From assembly GCA_030522415.1 (NCBI GenBank), contig CM060104.1, positions 9,745,501 through 9,809,500 on the forward strand: 64,000 bases of DNA, given 5' to 3'. Made by a program: the position numbers and the translations under genes. Below the pieces are notes generated by a model, which made no database searches, was not told where the DNA came from, and saw only the letters and a program-made list of their open reading frames with translations. Below are positions 12,216 to 23,300 of this stretch, one piece after another (the first letter of the stretch is position 1; each line of letters opens with the position of its first letter). The stretch comes from Channallabes apus. Lineage: Eukaryota; Chordata; Actinopteri; Siluriformes; Clariidae.

Positions 12216-12388
12216 TGCATTATAGGCATTTTTGCATTTTCTTTCTTTTTTTTTTCACTTTGGAATAAATAATATAATGTACATCAGACAATAAAATTGC
12301 ATTATAGGCATTTTTGCATTTTCTTTCTTTTTTTTTTTTCTCTTTCACTTTGGGATACATAATGTAATGTACATCAGACAATAAAATT
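12216..12388 (+). repeat. Tandem duplication carrying the rab42 poly(A) signal
   Basis: Two adjacent copies (12216-12297 and 12298-12388) of a block running from TGCATTATAGGCATTTTTGC through a T-rich tract and CACTTTGG to ACATCAGACAATAAAATT. Each contains AATAAA (12290-12295 and 12380-12385). They lie about 350-520 bases after the rab42 stop, the expected place for its transcript end. They differ by T-tract length and a few substitutions. Confidence 0.85.
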
Positions 12389-12439
12389 TCTAAAAGACAA
12401 ATCTTAGCTCAGAGTTTTTCTCACCGCATTTGCATAGTG

Positions 12440-12670
12440 TTACGTTGGGATGTGGAAATAATTCCCAGCTGAGTTCCTGTCATGTGCAAGTGGCATTCAT
12501 GAATGACTGAGTGTACAGTTCCCACAGACAGATCTGTCTCTTTGGTAAGCTGATGGAAAGTTATCTGTCGATTTTCAACGAATATTCCCGGGAACGACTG
12601 CAGTGGGCTCTGAGCTTCCTAGTGCCGGGATTGTCACTCACAGACAAATGGCCTCCTTTTAAATGATTGC
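12440..12670 (-). mobile_element. Mariner-like fragment, copy 1
   Basis: Shares CTGAGTTCCTGTCATGTGCA, the block GTGTACAGTTCCCACAGACA and GTCGATTTTCAACG-like sequence with the longer copy at 59203-59700. No intact frame. Strand is inferred from similarity only. Confidence 0.45.
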
Positions 12671-12740
12671 TCTGTCCAATAGCTTTACTGCAGCTAAGAA
12701 TCTCATTAATGTACTCTACTTGAAGTCTTCTGTAAATATT

Positions 12741-13097
12741 CATTCATTCATTTTCTATACCGCTTAATCCTGTGTTCAGGGTCGCGGGGGACCTGGAGCC
12801 TAACCCAGGAGCCTTCGGGCACTAGGCGGGGTACACCCTGGACAGGGTGCCAATTCATCGTACGGCACACACACATACACACACACTCACACACCCAATC
12901 ACACACTACGGTCAATTTAGGAACGCCAGTTAGCCTAACCTGCATATCTTTGGACTGTGGGAGGAAACCGGAGTACCCGGAGGAAACCCACCAAGCACGG
13001 GGAGAACATGCAAACTCCATGCACACAGAGACAGGAATCAAACCCAGACCCTGGAGGTGCAAGGCGACAGTGCTAACCACTACACCACCGCGCCGCC
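12741..13097 (-). mobile_element. tRNA-derived V-SINE-like element, full length, recent
   Basis: Complete minus-strand copy: tRNA-like head GGCGGCGCGGTGGTGTAGTG at 13097, box B GGTCTGGGTTTGATTCC, conserved central domain and AATGAATGAATG tail. It is flanked by a perfect 13-bp target-site duplication TTCTGTAAATATT (12728-12740 and 13098-13110), so it arrived by target-primed retroposition and relatively recently. Confidence 0.92.
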
Positions 13098-13149
13098 TTC
13101 TGTAAATATTAAACCGCTTAAAGCATTACATGAACAAACTGTAAATATT

Positions 13150-13560
13150 GTGGCTTCATTCACAAGAAACTCCACCACAAGGACACCAACTGTATATTAC
13201 CTTGACACCTACAGTATATCTTCTTGTTGAACATCATATCGAGAAAACATTGGCCCACTTTTTGATGTGAAACAGCCTCCGCTTTTCTATGAAAGATTTC
13301 CACTAGATTTCTGAGCATGGCTGTGGGGATTTGCTTATTTAGCCGCCAGAGTACTGGTGAGTTCAGGTACAATGTCAGATGATACTGTCTGGTGTACAGC
13401 CTGCTTTCCAATACATCCAAAAGGTGTTTAACAGGGTTGAGGTCATGGCTCAACTTAATAAATCCAACATAATGCATCGTGTACATTCCACATAGTCCTT
13501 TATCGCAACACTCTGTGGAAGACTCATATATGGGACGTCATGGTTGGGCATTCACGTACA
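13150..13560 (-). mobile_element. Probable decayed DNA-transposon sequence
   Basis: The block CATCCAAAAGGTGTTTAACA followed by GGGTTGAGGTCATGG resembles transposase-derived sequence seen in many fish Tc1/mariner relics; a similar CCCAAACGTGTTCAG block occurs at 23190-23210. A 108-codon frame spans it, but no domain is recognisable. Confidence 0.35.
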
Positions 13561-14058
13561 ATATAATCCACATGTTAGTTTTAAATTGAGGTAAAATGTA
13601 ACATTTACAGACCAGAAATTAAATTTTTCGGTCAGTATTCTGGTATTTACCGTCAGGTTTTCCCTTTCTTAACCTTCATCTGTAACTACTGCTTAAAAGT
13701 CAGTTTCCCTTCTGGATTTGGAAGTTCAAAAATTTCCCCTAGGTCTTGAATATTGTGTGTGCGTGCATGCCAGCATGTGTGTGTGTGTGCAGAACATAAT
13801 ACGCCATTCCATCCAGGGTGTTTCCCTTATGCGCAGTTATTTATTTTGTTGTTGTTCTGTCACAGACACCAGACCCAATACAATCCTGATCAGAGCAAAT
13901 GAGGTGCTAGAAAGCAATAAATTAATTAAATTATTTGCTTAATATAACAAGGAAACTAGCTGTGGGGGGAAAAGTGAAATATTTGGATACTGATTACAAC
14001 AGATGCCAGATTGTTCATGTTATACTATAAATCAAAGACTCGAACACTGAAGGTTAGT

Positions 14059-14097
14059 AAAAAAAAAAAAAAATAATAATAATAATAATAATAATAA
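14059..14097. repeat. Poly(A) and (AAT)n microsatellite
   Basis: A run of A followed by about nine AAT/ATA units. Confidence 0.9.
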
Positions 14098-15985
14098 GTC
14101 ATAGTAATAGTTTGTGATAAACGACTTTTTTTGCTTTACATGCATAAGTTAGCTTTACTTCCTGTCTCCCCCCCCACTTTTTGTTCCTGCTTTCTCTGTT
14201 GATTTCATCACAAGCAAGATCTCTTTAAGATTAAGTCTAAACAATTCACACAGCAGTGCCAAAGAGACGAGACATTTTGACAATGTCGAGATGGAAAAGC
14301 AAATGTTCGGTAGAGAATATTATTAATGGCTTTACATTAATTAACTTTCATGTCATGTTAGTCTATTGATCATAAATTTCAACATCTGTGTAAAGTGATC
14401 CCCGTCCTGTAAACTTGTACATCTCCAGTCACATTGTTGGAAGAAAACAAAACTCAATTTTATTCCAGACATCACAGGATTCTGTCCAGTATGTTGTTAT
14501 TCAAACAGTCACATGTCACAGAGCTTACCCTAGGCTTGTTTGATGGCAAGATTCACTGTGAAGTCCACTACTGCTCTTCTGGTTAGACTGACAGTACAAT
14601 GGTTTGACTGCTGAACAACACTGTGGCCCTATTTGCAAATAAAATGTGGTATCTTCCAAACTTTTAACCAATGGTAAACACCTGTGCAATGTTTATTAAT
14701 AAAGATATTAAATTCTGAAGACAAACGCCCATGGTAAAGGGAGTTCCACATAAGATGATGCTTTGACGGAGGCTGCAAAGAAAAGACCTAAACAGGTATC
14801 TCCAGTATTTTCAGGATATAGCACTTCATTCAATCAGGATTTGTTTTCTTTTTCCTGTACAAAACATTGTTAAATGATCTTCCATTGCATAATCTTTACA
14901 CCATTGACAAGAACAATGTGCACAGTTGTACAAAGTTTAAAGAATAGGAAACTGTCATTAACAAACCACACAGTGGGAGACAATCAACTGCGACAGAGTT
15001 TCAAAGAGGGTTCGAATGTTGGGTTCAACAATGGTACAAATACATGGCTTGTGCTGGAGAGAGACTATGCTATGTAGAACCTTTGTATAAGGTAGAATAC
15101 GGACATGTACAATTTCAATGATGTATGTCAGTTAATAAAAAGCCCTCGTACCACTCGTTTCTCAGAAAAGGTTGAAACACCTAGGATTGTCATGCATATA
15201 TGAGAAGCACTTTGATAATCAAATTATTTTATTCTTGGAAAAAAAAAAAAGAAAAAAAAAACAGTCAAGCTTATAAAGAACAATGATACTCATTCAAAAA
15301 TTTTACAAACCCCACCAAAAAATAAAAATTTAATTAAATCCCAACTCTGTTAACATGAGGCTTCTGACAATTCTGTGATTATTTTGGCTACACTATGACT
15401 GTGGATAAAATTGTACATTTGGACTACATACTACTGTACAAACACTGCAAAAACACGTCATGTGGGACTGCCTATCCTGGTACCATCCTCAAAAAAAAAA
15501 AAAAAAAAGCAATTCAATTGTGTAAAACACTTACTAAAATGGGCGAAACTGCAAATAACCAATGTTACTTAAGTACTAAGAAAAGTACTGCATATGTGAA
15601 GTCCCTGATGGAACATAATACAGCAAGTCTCAGTTCACCACCATGCACCATGACAAGCACAATTACCATCAATAAAATATGCATTTCTGCAAGCTGTGAT
15701 GCAGTAATGCATATTAACATTTAGTTGCCTTAGCAAAACAATAATAATAAAATCCTAGCTAGTTTTGCTAGAACTGAAGAGTGTTGGAATTTTGGAAAAT
15801 AATTTAATTAGCTATTTGACCGCTGTGTTGCTAAGACTACTTGACCATCTGTGATCAACTGAACATGATTCATTTTTACTAAATTACCATGACAATTACA
15901 TTATAACTGAATTTACTGAAGAAGCAAATGATAGCACCTTCATATATCAGACTTGGAGGAGCCATTAGGAGGGCAGGTAAATCAT

Positions 15986-16013
<28 letters not shown>
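15986..16013. repeat. (CA)n microsatellite
   Basis: About 14 CA units. Confidence 0.9.
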
Positions 16014-16016
<3 letters not shown>

Positions 16017-16560
16017 TCAAATGACTTTGCAAATAAAAAATATATGATGCAAGCAATAACAATGATACATTTGTACAGTTCTTCTTCTTATGCCACAAAC
16101 TTCATTATGTTTCCTTTTGAAATAATGTTCAAATAATCACCGACTCAAATTAATCATGACATCCGGAAACATCACACACACTGAACTTGTGAATAAGGGC
16201 AGCCATAGCCCTGTAGCACTATAGGCAGTAATAAACTCTCTCCCAAGAGAGGACAGTCTCAGAAATTAGAAATAGAAGAGTGTGTAATGATTAATATACA
16301 GCAAGATACAGTTTCTATTCAACTTCATAGTGGCTATGGAAAAAAAAAGCCACGGTAAGCTGATTGAGCTAATTGTTTTTTATGCAGCATTTGAGATGCA
16401 TTATAATATGTAGGTCTATAACAGTATAGTCTATTAGAATCATACCAATTATGAAACACAAATGACAGTTTAAACACCAGTTTGGGCAAGTGATTCGGGC
16501 ATCTGTGAGGGAAGATAACAGCGCTGAGAAGAGTTCCTCGATCAGGCTGCATTTCTTTCT

Positions 16561-16566
16561 TTTATT
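16561..16566 (-). promoter_or_regulatory. Candidate taf12 poly(A) signal
   Basis: Minus-strand AATAAA about 70 bases beyond the taf12 stop codon. Its distance and sequence fit, although a more distal signal near 14460 could give a longer 3' UTR. Confidence 0.5.
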
Positions 16567-16634
16567 TTCCTCGAAGCCAAACCCCATACAACAAATAAAA
16601 AAGGCAAAAGAAATCTGAGCCTTCTGCATTCTTC

Positions 16635-19600
16635 TTATTTTTTGGTTGTCTTCCGAATCAGTGCCATTCTCTAAAAAAACAAAAAGACATTAAACAAAAT
16701 GATCATTTTGCTGTTGTGTTTTTTGTTTGTTTTCTTTTTTGCAATGATTGGTCTGTGTTCTGTATGCAAGATATGAAAGCATGAAGACCGACCTGTTTGT
16801 GTGCTTCTGTAGTGCACGCCTTTTTGTATGGTCGGATTTCGTCTGAGCCAAAGCCAGGGATCCACATGTTCCACTGACGCTCTATAGAGTCACAGCACAT
16901 AAGTAGCTCTTACACAGTGTAAACCTAGCTCTTTTAATTTATATTATACATTACAATATTATATACACTGCATATTATATACGGCACACTTTGGCAGCTC
17001 ATTGTCAGTGTTATTCATATAATAGATAACCACAAAACACACTTTCACCAGGGACTATCTGACCATTTTGATTCATGCACATTCCATACAAACTTCAATA
17101 ATTCTATTGATTGTGTAAAGCTGCTTTGCGACAATGACAAGTGTTAAAAGCACTATAGAAATAAAATTTTATTGAATTTTCCTCAAATGTACAGAACAAT
17201 TTCTGTTCAACACAACAGATGTTTAAGGGTTTTTTCCACCTAAATAAACAGTTTATTATTTATATTTTGAATTAAAAGATGTTAGAGATGGTCATTTCTT
17301 TTAGGTAAATATGACACAAATGAAGGTTTTTTCATTTGTGCAATAACTAAATAGTATAGAAAAAAATAAACACAGACTCTCAGACACACGATTTGCCCAG
17401 ATTGTACGAAGCTTGAGTCACCAGTCACAAAACAGAGCAATGCGGTAAACAAGCACTCACCAAGGTGTAGCTGCACATCTTTTACTTCCAGAGTGTTAGA
17501 CTTGCGATGACGGGCGAGCTGACAGGCCGCAGTCACAACGCTCTCTATAAAATCATCAGCAACTTGCAGCAACATCTGATAGAAAGGACAAAGGTAGGGG
17601 ATGGTGTTCCAAATTTAGAGGACAGCAAGTAGAAATTTGGGTGAGCATTCATACAAGCGCTAGTTAAAAGGTCAAGTAGCAAAGGACTGCGATGCTCAAA
17701 AGTATTAATACAACATATGCCATGTATTATAGTTCTCCTTGTGCACAAAATAGATGAGGTCTAATAAGTTCTAGTCTATCTGGCTGAAGAGATATGATGG
17801 TTAACTGAAGAAAATAGTGAAAATCTGGCTTTGTGACAATCGTGTTCAGCCATTGCCTGGGTCATCTCCTGTCTTAAACACAACATAAAACTGTTGGACA
17901 GTGGTAAAGAAGGTTGCAGCAGTCAAGAAGTCTCTTCTGTACAAGATCTTCAAGAAGCAATCAAGTAGGCATTGATTGAGCAAGTGACACCAGAGTGCTA
18001 CAGATGTCTTTTTGACAATCCAGCAGGTTTTGAAGAATAAAGGACTTCATACTAAATATTAAGTGTTGTATAGCAATTACAGTTCATAAAACAAATTATT
18101 CTTCAGCTTTGTTACAATACTTTAGGCCACCACTGTACACTAGAGATAATGGTGCAGTCTGAGCACCTGATGTGAAGCAGTAAAATGTTATACTGGCATG
18201 TTCAATCTACTGTTTAAAGCCATGTTTAGTAATCAAATAATTTATTAATGTTTTTAAAACTGCACTGGCAAATTATAATAAATAAATAAAATCAACATAA
18301 ACTCACTAACCCTTAGATTCACACAAGCTTTCTATTTAATTTAAATGAATTTAGGATTGAGAAAAGCAGAGTGATAAATTACCTCCTCAACATCTTCATC
18401 AAGCTGCTCGTTGGGGTCGATTTCCCGCACAAGGTCCTGCAGTTTCTTCTTACTGAGCACCTGAGAAAGCACAGACTAGTCAAACATCTAGTTTATGATT
18501 ATAAACAATTTAAGGCAGTACAATTTTATTAATTTAAGTCTGACTGGAGCAAATCATTTCTGTCTAAATATATCTGTAACATCGTAGGGTCATGTTATCA
18601 TAAGTTATCATGTTGGATAAATGTTAAACAGCAGGGCCCGGTTTCTCGAAAGCTTCTTATCGCTAATTAGTTCTTAAGTTGTATCTTAACCTCTCTCTTA
18701 ACGTTATGGCGCATTTCCCGAAACGTTCTTACGCTAAGTATCTCTTAGCTAAGTCACACGTTCGTAAGGTTGGTCTGGACCAACCTTAACTCATTCTTAG
18801 CGTAGTTTCAGCTCAAGACGCTAGTCGCCGCCACTGAGCAGCAGTCTTTATAAATCAGTATGCAAACACATTATGGCACGTTATCAAAGTCGTATTAATG
18901 ATGGAATATACTGTAGACCTGTTTAAGAATGTTATTTTATTTGATATCAGTACTAATAGAGTGACTTTTAATTAGCCTATTTCATAATGTGACTAATGCA
19001 TTCAAATTGGCAATCATTATTAATATTGAACAGGTGGCGAACAATTTGGGAGCGATACAGCGTGTTGTTGTGTTAAACTGAAGACGGCGCCGTCCATGGA
19101 GCCGTGTGGGTCATGTGAATGTTTCCTTTAGACAAAACTTCAGCCCTTTTCATATTTTTCCTGTGGTCGTTATTTAAAAAAAAAAAAAAAAAAAAAAAGT
19201 TGTGCCTTCCAAGGCAACAGATTATGGAGCTTCTTGAGCTGCTCAGACCTGCGATTGCCAGACCAACGCGTCGTACTTACGCTCTACTTTTTGTTTAAAA
19301 TATGTTTCATTGATCATTAGCCATTAACCATAACTGTATAGACTTTTCTTTAGACGTTTTATTTTTATGAAATTTTAACTAGGTAAATGAGAAAAAAACC
19401 TTGGGAGTTTCAAACCCTGCATCCATTAATTTTCCTGGGTGATTGTAATGCTTAATACCCCTATTCACTTATGCGGTTTGACTCGCTGTGAGAAGCGGTG
19501 TTATACCCCTATCTCACCTGCGTGGTCTCGCGCAGTGGCCGTAAGTAGGGTTCATCATGATTCACCCCGAGTTTTTGCGCTGTGATTCCGTTTCCATCTT

Positions 19601-21093
19601 TCCGCATGAAAAATTAAACGTTTAATTTTTTTGCTGGTCCTCGCAGAAGCTTGCAGACCACACAGGTGAGAGAGGGGTATTAGGCACCGTGATCCGCCTC
19701 GAATGACCGGCGCCCAACGGTCCGAGAAGATCTGCAAGATCCGCGAGCTTCCGCATGTTAAACATGTTTAATTTTTTTGCCTGGTAAAATGGAAACGTAA
19801 CCATGGCACCAAAACTCGCGCTGAATCATGATGAACCGCACTTACTGCGCGAAACCGAGTAGGTGAGATAGGGGTATTAAACCTCCACTCTGTCATCTCA
19901 TCATATTCATTCCATAAGTGTGCTACAGTATACAACCCCAACAACTGACATACTTCACATTGTTTCTGAAGCTGGCGAAGAGTGTTATCAGCTGTTTGTC
20001 CATTAATTATGATTGTATAGCCGGTTCGTTTCACCGCCACAGCTTACATGAAAATATTAGCAACAGTTTGGTGATTTAATTTATATATTTGTCTATTATG
20101 GCATGTTAGTGTTAAGTTAACCCATGTCGAAATAAACGCTATTAAAAGAATTTAGTGCAATGTTTAATTTTCATAGAATGTGCCGTCTTTCTTAACGCTG
20201 TCATGCAAAAGGAGTCAAAAATCGATTCCTGAGCCACCGATGTCTGCTAATTCAGGACCTTCCCTGTAGACAGCGCCTTGTACTGTCGGACGTAAGAGGC
20301 AGCGACTTAAGACTCCTAAGAGACAGTTCGAGAAATACACTTAGAAAAGTTATCACTTAACGTAAGATATATCTTCAGAGTCTTCTTAGCGCGCGAATAG
20401 TGTGCGTTATCGAGAAACCGGGCCCAGGTCAGTAGATCATTTGCCCCAGATCATGTCAGAACCTGATCCAGGCACTCTCATATCTAGGGTTCTTGCTTTC
20501 CTAAACTTATTTACATGCACATCGGGTTCATACTGGAATATGAAGACATGTAAACTTTTTGCAGAACCCAAAACCTCATTCTTGTTCTGAAGCTAAAGGG
20601 GCTTAAAAATTTCACAATTTTATTGTTCATGTTGTTTATTTGTTGATTAAATGACAAATGCAAAAAAATCCCTTTTTTATTATTATTAAATGAGGCCATG
20701 CAGTGAGTAACTGTGGTTCTGAAGTTTGTTAACAGAAAAAACTGTGTGAGCAGGACTACACCCTTTAGTCTTCGGTGTTATTGAAAACATCAGCAGGTCC
20801 CTGGCTTTGCACCTGCCATGACATTTCAAGACAACAAGCTATAATAGTGTCAGGAACAACCTGAACTGCGACATTTCAGAAATGCCTCCATCCATGGTTA
20901 CCTGGGGTGTGGACAGCCTCACCTGAGATCCCTCTGGACTCACTCTCCCAGCAGGCCCTGGTGTGCCCAGGCCTTTCCCTGCTACTGCAGTGCTGTTGGC
21001 CATGCTGGTGGCGAGAGGTGGAGTTGGTGAACTCTCAGCTTTCACAGCGCTGTACAGGTTGGATCGGCCAGGCTGCTGTTGATATTGATTCAT
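16635..21093 (-). CDS. taf12: TFIID/SAGA subunit TAF12
   Basis: TBP-associated factor 12, the H2B-like histone-fold partner of TAF4 in TFIID and of its SAGA counterpart; it acts in the nucleus in RNA polymerase II initiation. Five coding exons on the minus strand: 20923-21093, 18383-18460, 17461-17575, 16793-16881 and 16635-16670 (TAA). All have GT/AG borders and consistent phases and give 162 residues, against 161 in human. Residues 1-57 are a poorly structured N-terminus (starts MNQYQQQPGR; SMANSTAV block). Residues 58-150 hold the histone fold, starting VLSKKKLQDL, with DPNEQLDEDVEE, the long helix DDFIESVVTAACQLARHRKS and LEVKDVQLHL. The C-terminus is WNMWIPGFGSDEIRPYKKA then RMALIRKTTKK. 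The next upstream in-frame ATG lies eight codons earlier, past a possible acceptor; the MNQ start matches the vertebrate protein. Confidence 0.95.
17100..17180 (+). repeat. Retroposon 3' tail fragment
   Basis: TGTAAAGCTGCTTTGCGACA, then AAAAGCACTATAGAAATAAA and a short TTTTATTGAATT end. This resembles the 3' tails of fish L2/CR1-like retroposons. It lies in a taf12 intron. Confidence 0.45.
17790..18137. mobile_element. Non-autonomous DNA element ending GGCCACCACTGTA
   Basis: The right end TTTAGGCCACCACTGTA is the inverted counterpart of the left end TACAGTGGTGGCTGAAATTA at 25650, a terminus seen in fish Tc1-like elements. The left boundary is uncertain. It lies in a taf12 intron. Confidence 0.4.
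18635..20424. mobile_element. Harbinger-like non-autonomous DNA transposon with CAG target duplication
   Basis: The ends are a perfect 15-bp inverted repeat, GGCCCGGTTTCTCGA at the left and its complement at the right. A CAG trinucleotide sits on both sides (18632-18634 and 20425-20427), while the related segment at 21384-21635 has a single CAG and no insert. The 3-bp duplication points to the PIF/Harbinger superfamily, although those usually prefer TWA. Length is 1790 bp. A 90-codon minus-strand frame at 19768-20040 has no recognised domain. The insertion lies in the first intron of the taf12 coding region. Confidence 0.8.
19453..19879. mobile_element. Nested foldback element with TAATACCCCTAT ends
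   Basis: Inside the Harbinger-like element, four related arms occur: TTAATACCCCTATTCAC (19452), TTATACCCCTATCTCACC (19500), and inverted GGTGAGAGAGGGGTATTA (19665) and GGTGAGATAGGGGTATTA (19862). The outer pair continues inward with about 70 bp of imperfect inverted repeat, including GGTTCATCATGATTCA against TGAATCATGATGAACC. This fits a MITE or foldback element inserted in another transposon, possibly twice. Confidence 0.65.
20923..20925 (-). other. taf12 first coding exon donor end
   Basis: The first coding exon ends GGATCTCAG before GTGAGG. Residue 57 (Gln) is split cleanly between codons, so the next exon starts in phase 0 with Val58. Confidence 0.85.
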
Positions 21094-21383
21094 GCTACAC
21101 TCAGTGAGGGCAATCAATCAATCAGACAGGTGCCTCTGGTCGGGCTTCGTTTAACTGTTCAGAGACACACACAGATTACTGAGCAGATTGTAAATAAGTT
21201 GGAAATATATCAATCTTACAAAATGAACTAGCTGTTGTCTATTAGTCTAAAGCATTGTTTTTATTTTTCATATGTGAAGGAAAGAGTAAAACAGAAGTGT
21301 TCTTTATTTACAACTAACTTTTCCCCCCACTAGATGTCTCTAAGGAATTCTGGGACTGAGTTAAAATACACTAGTGTCTGAGG

Positions 21384-21635
21384 GTTTATGATCATAAACA
21401 ACTTAAGGCAGCAGCACAATTTCTTATTTATTAATTCCCTCCAAGTCTGGACTGGAGCAAAACATTTCTGTCTAAACAGATCTGTAACATCGTAGGATCA
21501 TGTTATCATAAGTTATCATGTTGCATAAATGTTAAAGAGCAGGTCAGTACATCATTTGCCCCAGATCATGTCAGAAACTGATCCAGGCACTCTTAGATCT
21601 AGAGCTCTTGCTTTTCTAAAATTATTTACATGCAC
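21384..21635. repeat. Duplicated segment, copy 2 (empty-site form)
   Basis: Direct repeat of 18491-18634 plus 20425-20520. It reads AAAGAGCAGGTCAGTACATC where the other copy has CAG, the 1.8-kb transposon and CAG. It preserves the pre-insertion target site. Confidence 0.85.
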
Positions 21636-22267
21636 TAGGAACCTCAAGTTTTCTCTCCTTTACTAAGAACTACATAAATATATAATTATTGGCCTCCCTT
21701 ATATTAGTTTAAAAAAATACACTGACACATTCAGTTGTTAAGAATTACCTCAATTTTAAATTCTCTTAAATTAATTAAACTTAGTAAGAAGAATAATAGA
21801 CTTCTAGATTATTATGATATTATTCTTAATTGAAGTGTCTCTTGCTACATCCTTTTCACAGTTTATACATTATTTCGATCCTCTCGTGTATTTTATCCTT
21901 TTTTTTGTTGTCTCAATTAAAAAAAATAAAAACACTTCTGGCATTTCCGTATGTATAGCCTGTAGGATTATGGGATATATCCAGTCCTCCCAAGCGTAAA
22001 ATGAACGTGAAGAAAACGAACTAGACGCGTTTTCCTTGCGTTCGTTGGGATTTGAATGCCAAGAAAAAACTGCAGCCAGACAAACGCACGTCACCAAAGC
22101 CCGTGTGAACACTCTCATTAACGCCTATGTGTAGAAAACCCTCGGCGCTTCATCCGCGCTCATTGGACACTACGAACAGCAGAAAACCGCTCGATTTGGA
22201 GGACTTGGGGCGCACGCTTTTTCCTGCAGACGCAGTAACCTCCTGTAACCTCCATTGCAAATTTCGT

Positions 22268-22304
22268 TAATTATCGATTTTATCGATTAGTTGTTGCAGC
22301 CCTA
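22268..22304 (-). mobile_element. hAT-like terminal inverted repeat remnant
   Basis: Minus-strand TAGGGCTGCAACAACTAATC followed by GATAAAATCGATAAT is a terminus typical of fish hAT elements. The partner end is not visible in this window. Confidence 0.5.
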
Positions 22305-22367
22305 ATCACGTTTCCTCCGAACCACGTGACACCAGCCAACCGCATCTTTTCAAACTGCTTGTTCACG

Positions 22368-22593
22368 CACTCAGAGGACAGCGCTATCCGCTCCTTCCAC
22401 TTGCGTGAGCTCACAGACGCCCCTGATTGGCTGTTGAGCTGTGGTTAATGTGGGAGAACGAAGAACCCTCCCCTCTGAGAGAGCTCGGCCAATCAGCTCT
22501 CTCTAGACCTTCGGCTGCGAGAGGTTACAGCATCACCCTGCGATCTCCGGATGATAGGGCGAGCAGTTTACCAGTGCGCCACTTGGAGGCCCC
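22368..22593 (-). mobile_element. tRNA-like SINE, second family
   Basis: Minus-strand copy starting GGGCCTCCAAGTGGCGCACTGG with ATCCGGAGATCGCAGGGTGA, GCTGTAACCTCTCGCAGCC and AGAGAGAGCTGATTGGCC. The same blocks in the same order occur at 30785-31208. Confidence 0.75.
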
Positions 22594-23124
22594 CTGCTAC
22601 CTGGTAATGATTCTGACAGAGGTCTTGGTAGACTTCAACACGACGTTCCTTCTGCTCCTGGGACAGCAGCCTGGAGATAAACTTGAAGCTCAGTGAGCGT
22701 CCTCCTGATCTCTCTGATGATGTCCGCTCTTGAAGTACGCATGTTACTCGAACAACTCATTGCAGCATCGCCATATAATTGTCAAATCATGTTAAATGTC
22801 TCTGTGGCAGATTTAACCAGTTTCATGCAAAATTTCATGTTTGCCCTTTGTTCTAACTCACTGTCCTTGAAGAAATCAGATGATTGTGGTAACGCGCATA
22901 GTCAGAATAGCACCAGTTGCACAGCTCCTGATGGACATAGAACGATGACTTTTGGCGCACTGACTTATGAAGATTGGGGCTCCCTGTGACACACAGCCTT
23001 TGCTTCCATATTATAAAACTAGACTCGAAACCTTTTGATACCTCCTCGTATAACAGTGTCTATTTCTCTACAAATGCTTTTCAGTACACAATGAAACACA
23101 GCTGTAAGAACCTGCTGTCCAGAA

Positions 23125-23300
23125 GTGAGGTGGAGCGATCATTAATGAGGTGGAGCGATCAGGCATGATGTCCAGTCATTGTTCCAGTTCATCCCAAACG
23201 TGTTCAGTTTGGTTGTGTCAGCTGTGTGTCAAAAGTTTGGTGGAGGCATACACACGAGTGATAGACAGGTGTCCGTATACTTTTGGACAGCTTGGGTATA
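23125..23300 (-). mobile_element. Short tandem duplication and transposon end fragment
   Basis: GAGGTGGAGCGATCA occurs twice, 20 bases apart, at about 23126-23161. It is followed by CAGGTGTCCGTATACTTTTG, which matches termini of the MITE at 10915-11232. Confidence 0.45.

Larger units (their letters stand above)
11872..16634. other. Convergent intergenic region between rab42 and taf12
   Basis: Contains the rab42 3' UTR with duplicated poly(A) block (12216-12388), a mariner-like fragment (12440-12670), a full-length SINE (12741-13097), a repeat-like stretch (13150-13560), an (AAT)n tract at 14059-14097, a (CA)n tract at 15986-16013 and poly(A) runs near 15240 and 15495. A minus-strand AATAAA near 14460 could mark a long alternative taf12 3' UTR. 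No other gene is evident. Confidence 0.55.
18491..20520. repeat. Duplicated segment, copy 1 (interrupted by a transposon)
   Basis: Two arms, 18491-18634 and 20425-20520, together match the uninterrupted segment at 21384-21635 in direct orientation with only scattered differences. Shared blocks include GTTTATGAT, CATGTTATCATAAGTTATC and CATTTGCCCCAGATCATGTC. The 1.8-kb element at 18635-20424 separates the arms. Confidence 0.85.

Noticed and set aside
19768..20040. 90-codon minus-strand frame in the Harbinger-like element as a Myb-like or transposase gene
   Set aside because: No DDE, Myb/SANT or zinc-finger pattern recognisable, and it crosses the nested foldback element.
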